Under the pieces are notes generated by a model. It worked only from the letters and a program-made list of their open reading frames with translations. It was not told the origin of the DNA and ran no database searches. 64,000 bases of DNA from Planctomycetes bacterium syqfu (GTDB lineage: Bacteria > Planctomycetota > Phycisphaerae > Phycisphaerales > Phycisphaeraceae): assembly GCA_020974905.1 (NCBI GenBank), contig CP087563.1, positions 2,294,001-2,358,000 on the forward strand, written 5' to 3'. Positions within the stretch are counted from its first letter, which is position 1, and each line of letters starts with the position of its first letter. Below are positions 56,310 to 64,000 of the stretch, one piece after another. A program made the translations under genes and the position numbers.

Positions 56310-57286
56310 TTGCTTGTCTCAACCGAAGGCTACCAGATTACCTACATGCGCATAACCGGCATGCGTCAGGCGGAAATGGCCCGAGAACTCGGTCGCCACC
56401 GGGCGCAATCTGCCGGGAACTGTCGCGCAATCCCGACATATTTTGCGGCTATCACTACATGACCGCTCAACGCATGGCCAGCACGCGACGCACCCAGCCT
56501 TGCCGACGTTACAAACTCGATGTCCTCACACTGCAAAGCAAGATGCACTGCGGCTTGATTCAACATTGGTCACCCCAACAGACCGCAGGCCGACTCAAGC
56601 GTAAGCATCCAAACGATCAGACGATGCACATCAGTCACGAAGCGATCTAGCAGTGGCTTTATCGCCAGCATCAACAGGGTCACGACTGGTACAACTGCAT
56701 GCGTCGTCCGACGGTCGCAATGCGTCGGCAAACTCCTTGAAACAAGGGGTATTCTGCCCGGTCGCGTAGGCATTGAGCATCGCCCGTCGGTCGTGGACAG
56801 ACGCCAGCGTTTCAGTGATTGGGAAACGGACACGATCGTAGCTGCCAAGGGCACGGGGGTGTCGGTAAAGCAGGTTGAACGTAAAAGCCGCCACATAATG
56901 TTGGGTAAACTCGACACCAAACAGACCACGACACTGTGTCGAGTAAGTATCAATCAATTTGCATTACTGCCCGAGTGTCCACAGCGTACAATGACAACTG
57001 ACAATGGCATGGAGTTTGCGAACATACAAAAGGCATTGAATATAAAAGTCTACTTTGCCAACCCGCACAGTCCCTGGGCGCGTGGCATCAATGAAAATAC
57101 CAATGGCCAGCTGCGTAACTTCATCCCCAAAAGCTGCGATATGAGCCAGACCGCAAACGACGATATTGTGTTAACTCAGGCATTACTGAATAATCGTCCC
57201 AGGAAATGCCTCAATTACCACCCCCCCCACGCGAGGTCCCCGAAAAACTACCCCCGTTGCGCTTCAGTTTTGAAACCGCCTCTTAA
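56310..57286 (+). mobile_element. Decayed IS30-family transposase
   Basis: Pieces of an IS30 transposase lie in several frames. GYQITYMRITGMRQAEMARE is the N-terminal helix-turn-helix region. It is followed after a lost base near 56404 by AICRELSRNPDIFCGYHYMT in another frame. A TAG at 56648-56650 interrupts EAI-QWLYRQ. The catalytic core is DRRQRFSDWETDTIVAAKGT, TTDNGMEFANIQKALN and GINENTNGQLRNFIPK, retaining Asp, Asp and Glu. A second shift follows at a C-run near 57224, and the original stop TAA at 57284-57286 overlaps the convergent gene's stop. Terminal repeats were not identified. It is inactive. Confidence 0.8.
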
Positions 57287-60200
57287 TTATCAGATACTGC
57301 AAAGACCAAAGTATCACCTAAAAGATCACCTGGATTCAATGGATTGCCATAAAAATCATAGTAAAAAACATTTGGAGTATTCGGCAAATAATAGTTCGCG
57401 CGGGGGCCAGGTGAAGTGACCAGAACGGCAACATTTTGAGTCATACCATTGAATTGATAACTATGTACACAGGGGGCCAAAAGCTGGTAGCTGGCAAATG
57501 TCTTATCTTCAATGAAGTAGGCAAATGCACTCATCGCATCTGCAGATGGATGCAAATACCCTTCCTCAGTCATCAAAGTTTGATGTCCATTACACATATC
57601 AAAGTAGTTATTGTTCCCCATCGAATACATAAAGAATTTTTCGACCCCTGCAGTTAACAATGACAAACAAAAGCGTCCTACACGATCTGCGGTCTGATTG
57701 ACATCTTCATCTGATGGATGTGACAAAGTATGATTGTAAAAGCCTGAATCAATTAATTGAGATGTAGGTGACCCCTCAGTCATCCAAGCAGGATAGGGTA
57801 ATTGTTGATTAGAAAACTGACCCGCATGCTCATGCAAAGCTTGCTTAAGAACATCGTCTGGGTAGCCGATATTGCTGCTTGTGTAATGATGGTAGCTAAA
57901 CACATCAGCATATGGCGTTGCTCCATTTTGAATCATGCCTGATGTCCATGCATTTCCCAAACTACCAATGTATGAATTAAAGCCAATTAAATTTGCATTA
58001 GGATTTGCCAGCTTTAATGCAGGATAAACAGTTTTTTGAAAATCAGCAAATGTTTGAACCTCATTGGATGGTGGAATGTATTGCTTTGTTACTGGATCAT
58101 AATCAACCGCCCACCATGTCCCCCAAGGTTCATTCCAAAGATCCCAATCATCAATCACATTGGCATAACGGGACACCACGGTACTGACATATTGGCTGGC
58201 AAACTGGTTAAAATCCAGCGGCATAAAATAACGATCATAGTAAGAGCTTGTATAATACCCCGGATAATAGCTAGCCCATGTTGGCGCCGTGCTTAATGCG
58301 CCTAAGATTTTCATGCCATATTGGCGATATCTGTTTAACTCCGCATCACAAAAAACCCAATGTCCAGGTTGGTTTTCAAGATGGTACCATCCAATATATT
58401 CCGTTCCAGCATCATGCAACCGTGTCCAGTTAATACCAACAGCTTTGGCCATTTGAATATGCCTGCGTGTTGCTAACGTATGAATACCGAAGGGAGAATC
58501 AGGGGCGTCTATCATCCAGTATTTTGGGCGTCGCAGATGGTGCATTACCAATTCATTGAAAGCACTTATTTGCTGCCCCTGACTATCTTCAACATGTGCT
58601 TCAATACGTACAGAACCATAAGGACGATCTGGAAAGACATTGTAGTCAATATCACCTTGGCATTGTGTTTGATTACTCAGCGTAATGGGAGACAGTTCAT
58701 ACTCCTCGCCATAGACATTAAACATCTTGATTTTCAAGACTGCATCTATCCCATTTGGAACGCCTGTTACAACATAGTTAACCTTTTTGTAGAGTTCATT
58801 ATCAAAATGACAGCGGGCAAAACCAGCAATCTCGCCATCGCCAGGGCCTAATGCGACTTCTGCTGCAAGTTGTGACTGATAGGGTTTAACAGTTTCACCA
58901 CTATGCACCATTAAACCATCAATCTTGAATATTCCCTGACCAACAAATCTTAAATGAGTCGCATGATCGCTGGATATAGGTGTAAAATTCAGATAGTAAC
59001 GTGTCCATTGTGTTTGATTATTCAGAGTTATAGTCATTTGCCCCAGACACGACGTTGCATTATAAACATATATTTTAAGCTCGCCATCACCTTTAGCATA
59101 TAAACTTGCAGTATGCGTAAGCCATGTTCTGTCAACACGAATTGGCTCGCCATACAACACAATCTCTTTGTTGGGCGAATCAATACATAAGACATCAGAA
59201 CCTGATGGACTGTTAATGTCGAAAACACTTAAAATTGTCACATCTTCCATATCATCAAATTCACGGAACAACGACCACCCATTGGGTAAACCCAAGGGCA
59301 ATCGAGATTGACGCAAGAGATTATCCGGGCCACTACCTTGATAAACAAATTTCAGATTATCATCTATTAGCTGCGGATTCATCTCAACAAGTTGAATATC
59401 TTTGATATCAACCTGTGATGGTATACCTGAAATATTAAGCCAGAATGCAACTTCGTTTGGTTCTGTTTGACGCAAGTCAAATTCCCATTCAAGCGTTTGC
59501 CATTCTGTACTCAACTGTTTTGTTGCACTCCATAAAAATTGATAGGGAGCCCCACTTTGCCTGATTCCCGTCTGAATTGTCTGATCACCGCGAATAGTTA
59601 GTTTCAGGACATAGCGACAGTTTTGTCCGCCCAATACAGACGGCAGGCCATGACGCAATTGAATCTTACCGGTGTCATTTACGATTGAAGAAAGACGCCA
59701 AAACAGATCCGTTCCTTCTTGCTCCTGCTTGCTTAGATATGAAGTCAAATCCCAACTCGAATTATCAGTCCAATTTTCTGGGAAATTACCCTCAATAACG
59801 CCAAGGGTACTTTGACTTTGAATTGTCACCCATGATCCATAATTACAGGTCGAAAAATCAGAGTTTAAAACAGATTGATTAATTTTCTGAAACTGAATAT
59901 TTCTAAAATCAACAAGGCAAGGTGATTGATCTATCTTCATAAAAAATGAAACTTGATTAGGCAATGTTTCCTGAAGAACAAATTCGTATTGATAAGTTTG
60001 CCAACTTGAAGTCAAAGACATTTCAGCTTGCCACAAAGCTTGATACGGCGCACCATTTTGCCGAACAATTAGTGTCAACGGCACATTCCCACGTCCCTCA
60101 AAAGTAACTGCATAGCGATAAAGATTTCCACCTAACTGGGTTGGCAATGCATGTCTTAACTGAATAACTCCCGATTCAGCAAGAGGATTATCAACACGCC

Positions 60201-60960
60201 AGAAAGTATCTGTTCCATCATCTTGATATGTACTGGTATAAGATATCGAAGACCAACTAGAATTATCCGACCAGTTCCCGGGGAAGTTGCCATGAATGAT
60301 ACCCTGAGTACTTTGACTTGGGATTGTTACCCAATCTCCGTATGTACATGTTTGAAAATTCGTTTCGAAAACAGGTATCTCATTTTCCAGCAATTGAATG
60401 CTTTTAATATCTACCTGACAAGGCAATGAAGGAAGATTTAAAAAAAACGAAACTTCATTTGGAAGTGTTTCACGAATATCAAAATCAAGCTGAAATGTCT
60501 GCCAAGTTGATGTTAATTCCTGATCATATGACCATAGCGTCAGATAAGGCGAGCCGTTTTGTCTAATTCTCGCTGTAATGAATTCATTACCACGAGCGAC
60601 AATAATTAACTTGTAATGTTTAGAAGTGCCACCTATCAATGTTGGTAAAGACTTTAAAATCTGCACCCAGCCTGTTTCTGCCACTGGCACATTTAATCGC
60701 CAAAAGGTATCGATGCCATCATTAATCTGCATACTGGTGTAGGAAATAGAAGACCAACTTGAGTTTTCTGACCAATCCTGTGGAAAATTCCCCTGAATAA
60801 GACCTTGGGTACTGTTACTTGGAATTGTGACCCATGGTTGGTAGGAACATGTTTGAAAATCATCCTGAATCAGATCTTCAACAACCTGAGCTTGCGTTAA
60901 ACCTGGCAGAACCAACATAAGAACAACTAACAACCTCATCACCCTGCATCTTACGAGCAT
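57283..60960 (-). CDS. Large secreted clan GH-A glycoside hydrolase with three tandem N-terminal modules
   Basis: A 1225-residue protein with a signal peptide (MRLLVVLMLVLPGLTQAQ). Three tandem modules of about 165 residues (34-198, 201-363, 368-528) are beta-sandwich-like and probably bind carbohydrate. A fourth, different sandwich precedes the catalytic TIM barrel from about 815 (PFGIHTLATRRHIQMAKAVG). The acid/base Glu944 lies in LWNEPW and the nucleophile Glu1062 in WMTEGSP, as in clan GH-A. Start ATG 60960 has GAGGA upstream; ATG 60939 is an alternative. The DNA is visibly A+T-rich relative to the pse operon, consistent with separate origin. Its end overlaps the IS30 remnant. Confidence 0.83.
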   Translation of the reverse strand: MLVRCRVMRLLVVLMLVLPGLTQAQVVEDLIQDDFQTCSYQPWVTIPSNSTQGLIQGNFPQDWSENSSWSSISYTSMQINDGIDTFWRLNVPVAETGWVQILKSLPTLIGGTSKHYKLIIVARGNEFITARIRQNGSPYLTLWSYDQELTSTWQTFQLDFDIRETLPNEVSFFLNLPSLPCQVDIKSIQLLENEIPVFETNFQTCTYGDWVTIPSQSTQGIIHGNFPGNWSDNSSWSSISYTSTYQDDGTDTFWRVDNPLAESGVIQLRHALPTQLGGNLYRYAVTFEGRGNVPLTLIVRQNGAPYQALWQAEMSLTSSWQTYQYEFVLQETLPNQVSFFMKIDQSPCLVDFRNIQFQKINQSVLNSDFSTCNYGSWVTIQSQSTLGVIEGNFPENWTDNSSWDLTSYLSKQEQEGTDLFWRLSSIVNDTGKIQLRHGLPSVLGGQNCRYVLKLTIRGDQTIQTGIRQSGAPYQFLWSATKQLSTEWQTLEWEFDLRQTEPNEVAFWLNISGIPSQVDIKDIQLVEMNPQLIDDNLKFVYQGSGPDNLLRQSRLPLGLPNGWSLFREFDDMEDVTILSVFDINSPSGSDVLCIDSPNKEIVLYGEPIRVDRTWLTHTASLYAKGDGELKIYVYNATSCLGQMTITLNNQTQWTRYYLNFTPISSDHATHLRFVGQGIFKIDGLMVHSGETVKPYQSQLAAEVALGPGDGEIAGFARCHFDNELYKKVNYVVTGVPNGIDAVLKIKMFNVYGEEYELSPITLSNQTQCQGDIDYNVFPDRPYGSVRIEAHVEDSQGQQISAFNELVMHHLRRPKYWMIDAPDSPFGIHTLATRRHIQMAKAVGINWTRLHDAGTEYIGWYHLENQPGHWVFCDAELNRYRQYGMKILGALSTAPTWASYYPGYYTSSYYDRYFMPLDFNQFASQYVSTVVSRYANVIDDWDLWNEPWGTWWAVDYDPVTKQYIPPSNEVQTFADFQKTVYPALKLANPNANLIGFNSYIGSLGNAWTSGMIQNGATPYADVFSYHHYTSSNIGYPDDVLKQALHEHAGQFSNQQLPYPAWMTEGSPTSQLIDSGFYNHTLSHPSDEDVNQTADRVGRFCLSLLTAGVEKFFMYSMGNNNYFDMCNGHQTLMTEEGYLHPSADAMSAFAYFIEDKTFASYQLLAPCVHSYQFNGMTQNVAVLVTSPGPRANYYLPNTPNVFYYDFYGNPLNPGDLLGDTLVFAVSDN
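59377..60861 (-). repeat. Three tandem 165-residue coding repeats
   Basis: Within the GH-A hydrolase, each unit opens with a TC-Y-WVTI pattern (FQTCSYQPWVTIPS, FQTCTYGDWVTIPS, FSTCNYGSWVTIQS), then GNFP, NSSW, an RQNG/RQSG-PYQ or PYL segment, WQT, and a closing VDIK or VDFR strand. They are clearly duplicates that have diverged at the amino acid level. Confidence 0.85.
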
Positions 60961-61153
60961 CGTTTCCTCGATTCTTGAAATAGTTAATTGATCTATTTAT
61001 AAACCTTACACAAATTTTTAAATATCATGTCAGAATAATAATATTGACAAAACTTCTGGAACTAAAATGTAAATATAAGTTACGAATCATAATCTGCACG
61101 GATGACGCCAAATTCGTCACTGCAAATCAAATCCGAATCAGATCATCAACCTA

Positions 61154-62308
61154 CTACAAAGCGTGCTCATAAAACCCGCCGTCACCTTCCCGGCCAAAGG
61201 TTTCGTAGACGTGCTTCATGATCAGATCAAAAGTGTGCCCAGTTGCATCACTGTGCGTGTCCATTCTGCTCTTGGTAAAGCCGATTGCCAAATTCAGCTT
61301 GCGATTGCACATACCTTCGGAGCCACCTGCTCCACCATGGCCGAACAAATCGCTCGGTGAATCCTTTGGCCCCTTCAGAACATATCCCATCCCGAAGCCG
61401 TGGCCAAAACATTCGGGCAGCATATTGGGGGGTGTTAACAACGTTGTCGCATGATCCAGAGTTTGATCGGTAACAAGGTGAATACCATCAACCGGGCCAT
61501 TCATCGCTGCATAGAGTCGGGCGATTGCGCGGGCGGACATCATCCCATTGACACTGGGCATACAGGCTTGGCGAACATCAGTGCGATTCATAAAACTCAA
61601 CAACGGCCCGGGAATATTACCCGCTTGCATGGCAGTGTCGGTACTCGGCGCAGTGGTAACTTGTTCTCTTTGCGTCGGCTGGGCTTCAAAATAGGTTGAT
61701 CGCGTCAACGCATCATCATCCATGCCAAAGTACATTTCACGGTCTATACCAAGTGGTTTGAATATCAACTTTTTAAATAGATTGGCAAACGTATCACCGC
61801 CTGCTGCTTCAACTACTGGCCCGATGATCCAACCCCAATTGGTACTGTGATATTGTGCCTTTGATCCGGGCTCCCATTCCAGTGGTAAGTTGGCAATGCG
61901 CTTGCATGCTGCATTCCAATTGCAGATTTCTTCATAGGAATCAAAATTGGGGCGAACTGGAATACCTGCCTGATGGGACAATGCTTGAGCGACGGTGACC
62001 TTGTCTTTGCCATGCTCCGCAAATGGAGGATAATAATGTGCCACCGGCAAAATCACATCGAGCTTGCCTTGCTCAATGAGCATTTGGACCAAGCAGGACG
62101 TAACACCTTTACTGGTGGAACATACCGGAAAAAGCGTATTGCTTGTGACATGAACATCACATTCACCAACCACGCTGCCCAATGACAAATCGGTAATCAA
62201 CTCGCCGTGGTGATAAATAGCTAATTGCAGACCGTTTTCAAAATCTTGGCCAATTAGCTGGACCAAGGTATCTTCAACTGCCTGATTAAACCGTTTGAAA
62301 TTGATCAT
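61154..62308 (-). CDS. Serine hydrolase of the beta-lactamase/esterase family
   Basis: A 384-residue protein of the class C beta-lactamase fold. The SxxK motif is Ser64-Thr-Ser-Lys67 (CSTSKG) and the tyrosine motif is Tyr153-His-Ser (YHSTNWG). A later GHGGAGGS takes the place of the KTG-like strand. There is no signal peptide. This pattern suits an esterase or transesterase more than an antibiotic-degrading lactamase. Its substrate is unknown. Start ATG 62308 has no strong ribosome-binding site. Confidence 0.82.
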   Translation of the reverse strand: MINFKRFNQAVEDTLVQLIGQDFENGLQLAIYHHGELITDLSLGSVVGECDVHVTSNTLFPVCSTSKGVTSCLVQMLIEQGKLDVILPVAHYYPPFAEHGKDKVTVAQALSHQAGIPVRPNFDSYEEICNWNAACKRIANLPLEWEPGSKAQYHSTNWGWIIGPVVEAAGGDTFANLFKKLIFKPLGIDREMYFGMDDDALTRSTYFEAQPTQREQVTTAPSTDTAMQAGNIPGPLLSFMNRTDVRQACMPSVNGMMSARAIARLYAAMNGPVDGIHLVTDQTLDHATTLLTPPNMLPECFGHGFGMGYVLKGPKDSPSDLFGHGGAGGSEGMCNRKLNLAIGFTKSRMDTHSDATGHTFDLIMKHVYETFGREGDGGFYEHAL

Positions 62309-62364
62309 GAATAATTTTCGTGAATGTCTATTAATGCCACTTGAACCGATTAACAGGCGACGTG

Positions 62365-62833
62365 TTACACAGGCTTAGCAAGTTGCTCAATCTACGAACG
62401 GTCTTGCTCATTGGCAAGTGTCACATGCAATTTCAACAGATGTTCCAAGGTATCCAACGACAGGTGAATCTTCGAACCCTTCTTGCATTTGCCATCATCA
62501 TAGTCACCGCGATGACCGCTCTTCGACATGCTCTGGAGCATATGACTGTCCATCACCGTAGCTGGCGGTCAGGCTTGCGGCTGGCAAACAATTGCATAAT
62601 TTGCTATAAATCATGCAATATTCGCTCAAAGGCGCCTGCCTTCCAGCAACACATCGACTGCTGATAGACGGTATGCCAGGACGATTCGGTTTGCATGATA
62701 AAATGCAGGCCATTAAGACCTCGCGTAGATCGTGTTCGCATTGCGGTGCGTCCTCTTTCATCAGTGCCAGATACGGGACCACAAAGGTCCACTCCTCGTC
62801 TGATACGTCACTGGGATATTGTTTCCTTACCAT
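62365..62833 (-). mobile_element. Decayed IS5-family transposase fragment
   Basis: Leftward from ATG 62833 the first frame gives [15 protein letters not shown] and [11 protein letters not shown], the usual N terminus of IS5-type transposases. It then shifts frame. Further on, another frame gives KCKKGSKIHLSLDTLEHLLK, LHVTLANEQDR and then TAG, matching the start of the DDE domain. Similarity ends near 62365, so the 3' half is lost. It cannot be active. Confidence 0.75.
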
Positions 62834-62876
62834 AAAGCTCTATATATGAACATCATGGCAAAATGCATAACACGCT

Positions 62877-63704
62877 CTATGGCTTGGGAATCCAACTATC
62901 CGCAGGACGATATGAACCATCAATCAAAGCCCAGTGATAAAACTCAGTGCCTTCCTTGTAGGTTTGCACACTAAAATCTGACATCAAAAAATTAGACGTT
63001 CGACCAGCATGACGCCATGCGGCTCCCCATAGATATGCATAGCTTGAATCCTTATGGCTGTAACCTGGCATATTGTATTGATAGGGCATGCCGGTTTCAC
63101 CGGGGGGGTACTTCTCAATTAACAAAACACTATTCAAATCAACACCGTCAAGTCGTTTGGGTTGCGTACTGGCATTATAGGCTAAAACTGCACCATTGTT
63201 CTGATATTTAACATCTGCAATATCAGTACAGGTAACAGTCAGGCCATAGGAATGTCTCATTTTCATATCACCGGAATAGGCGCTCCATGTATAGAACGTT
63301 GTCGGCCACAAACGTGTTTCGGGACAAAGAAAAACACCAGTGGGTGATTGGACAGCTTTAGGGGCAAAACGAGTCGTATCTGTTGTTGAAAGTTCAAAAT
63401 CATCGTCATTCATACCCAGATAAGACTTAATGTTGTACATCCATGTTTCATTACCTGTCCATCCGCCCGGCACATTTCCTTTCATTGGAGGAATGTAATT
63501 ACGGTTATCAGTACCATACATGCTGATAGTCAGTCCAATCTGTTTCATTTGATTCATACAAACTGTCTTGCGAGCGGCTTTTCGAGCGTTACCCAATGCA
63601 GGAAGCAGAATAGAAATCAATAGTGATATGATGGATATGACAACAAGTAATTCGATTAGCGTAAAAGCAGCTGTCTTGCATTGTTTTTCAAATTGGTTGT
63701 TCAT
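62877..63704 (-). CDS. Pseudopilin-like protein (H-X10-D variant)
   Basis: A 275-residue protein. Leader [13 protein letters not shown] precedes [18 protein letters not shown] and [15 protein letters not shown]. Where the other three have H-X9-DG, this one has [13 protein letters not shown], which is one residue longer and lacks the Gly. ATG 63704 has AGGA seven bases upstream. It follows the CBM9-like gene at the right edge by 35 bases and so belongs to an operon that extends beyond the window. Confidence 0.85.
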   Translation of the reverse strand: MNNQFEKQCKTAAFTLIELLVVISIISLLISILLPALGNARKAARKTVCMNQMKQIGLTISMYGTDNRNYIPPMKGNVPGGWTGNETWMYNIKSYLGMNDDDFELSTTDTTRFAPKAVQSPTGVFLCPETRLWPTTFYTWSAYSGDMKMRHSYGLTVTCTDIADVKYQNNGAVLAYNASTQPKRLDGVDLNSVLLIEKYPPGETGMPYQYNMPGYSHKDSSYAYLWGAAWRHAGRTSNFLMSDFSVQTYKEGTEFYHWALIDGSYRPADSWIPKP

Positions 63705-63739
63705 GATAGTTCCTATCTTGTTCTAAGTTCAAGGAATAC

Positions 63740-64000
63740 TTATTGTAGAATCAGATTGCCCCAAAGCTCTGGCTTTTGCCAGTTGCCGGAGCCCCAGTTC
63801 ATTCTTGTTTCAGTTGGTCTTCCAGGCGTATCGACATCACAAATCTGATATGACATGATCAGTTGTTCGCCGGATTTGGGTGTAAAATCAGACAGAATAT
63901 TAGCCCAGGGAATCGCTATTTCCAGATCATAACCATCCTGATTTTTGCTTGACTGGATCTTGATACCTGCATCTGATTTCAATTCCTTGCACCATGCCTG
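63740..64000 (-). CDS. C-terminal part of a CBM9-like protein (5' part missing)
   Basis: Only 86 codons before the stop are in the window. The sequence (DGYDLEIAIPWANI, LIMSYQICDVDTPG, TRMNWGSGNWQKPELWGNLI) is the final strand region of a CBM9/DOMON-like sugar-binding domain, as in the other CBM9 domains in the window. The rest of the protein lies to the right, so its catalytic part, if any, is unknown. Confidence 0.7.
   Translation of the reverse strand, partial: QAWCKELKSDAGIKIQSSKNQDGYDLEIAIPWANILSDFTPKSGEQLIMSYQICDVDTPGRPTETRMNWGSGNWQKPELWGNLILQ

Noticed and set aside
57401-57417. Apparent right-hand terminal repeat of IS30, resembling 56141-56157 in inverted orientation
   Set aside because: The right copy is coding sequence of the GH-A hydrolase's last beta domain (TSPGPRANYY), and the match has mismatches in its core, so it is likely coincidence.
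61154-62308. Antibiotic-resistance beta-lactamase
   Set aside because: It has the SxxK fold but no signal peptide and no KTG motif, which suits an esterase better.
1-64000. CRISPR arrays, tRNA or rRNA genes, riboswitches
   Set aside because: No regularly spaced repeats, no tRNA-like arms and no rRNA signature were recognised by reading; a covariance-model scan would be needed to exclude small RNAs.

Overview
The window looks like a Planctomycetota chromosome of moderate GC, most likely class Phycisphaerae; a relative in the PVC group such as Lentisphaerota cannot be excluded. The evidence is four type II-like pseudopilins with the N-terminal [11 protein letters not shown] signature (three with the C-terminal H-X9-DG signature), many secreted parallel beta-helix proteins, Gfo/Idh/MocA oxidoreductases, DUF1080 and DUF4091 proteins, and carbohydrate operons led by LacI or GntR/LacI-hybrid regulators. 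No rRNA, tRNA or CRISPR array was seen.

Positions 1-16.5 kb form a divergent oligosaccharide locus. Leftward run a LacI regulator, an SGNH esterase, a beta-helix/CBM9 protein and an FG-GAP repeat protein cut by the window edge. Rightward runs a complete family-5 peptide/oligosaccharide ABC importer (OppC, OppD, OppF, and an unusual fusion of binding protein with OppB permease), then a pseudopilin and a sugar isomerase-like TIM barrel. From 22 kb back to 15 kb a leftward operon holds a pseudopilin, a beta-helix protein, a CBM9/TIM-barrel protein, a DUF1080 protein, a decayed GH130 phosphorylase and a DUF5060/DUF4038 hydrolase.

From 22.5 to 29.3 kb a GntR/LacI-hybrid regulator leads an operon with three Gfo/Idh/MocA oxidoreductases (the first frameshifted in a C run) and a GH92 mannosidase. 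The promoters of this operon and of the divergent pseudopilin operon each carry a pair of TTGTATG half-sites, probably a shared regulon. A further leftward operon (35.6-29.4 kb) has a pseudopilin, a GH123-like DUF4091 protein, an Ldh_2 dehydrogenase and a pectate-lyase-like protein. A second GntR/LacI regulator leads a toroid-like protein and a GH20 enzyme (35.8-40.2 kb). The GH92, GH20 and DUF4038 enzymes show no signal peptide, so oligosaccharides may be imported and finished inside the cell.

From 41 to 56 kb the theme is surface polysaccharide. A methyltransferase, a Wzx-type flippase and a GT-B-like transferase precede a full pseudaminic acid operon: pseB, pseC, pseF, a Pse-associated methylase, pseA with HisH-like and HisF-like partners, a pseG-pseH fusion, and pseI. 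The HisF-like protein keeps Asp130 but has Leu at position 11, so it probably serves as an ammonia channel and not as a cyclase.

From 56 kb to the end, a decayed IS30 copy abuts a large A+T-rich secreted GH-A hydrolase with three tandem 165-residue modules. A beta-lactamase-fold esterase, a decayed IS5 copy, a fourth pseudopilin and the tail of a CBM9-like protein follow.
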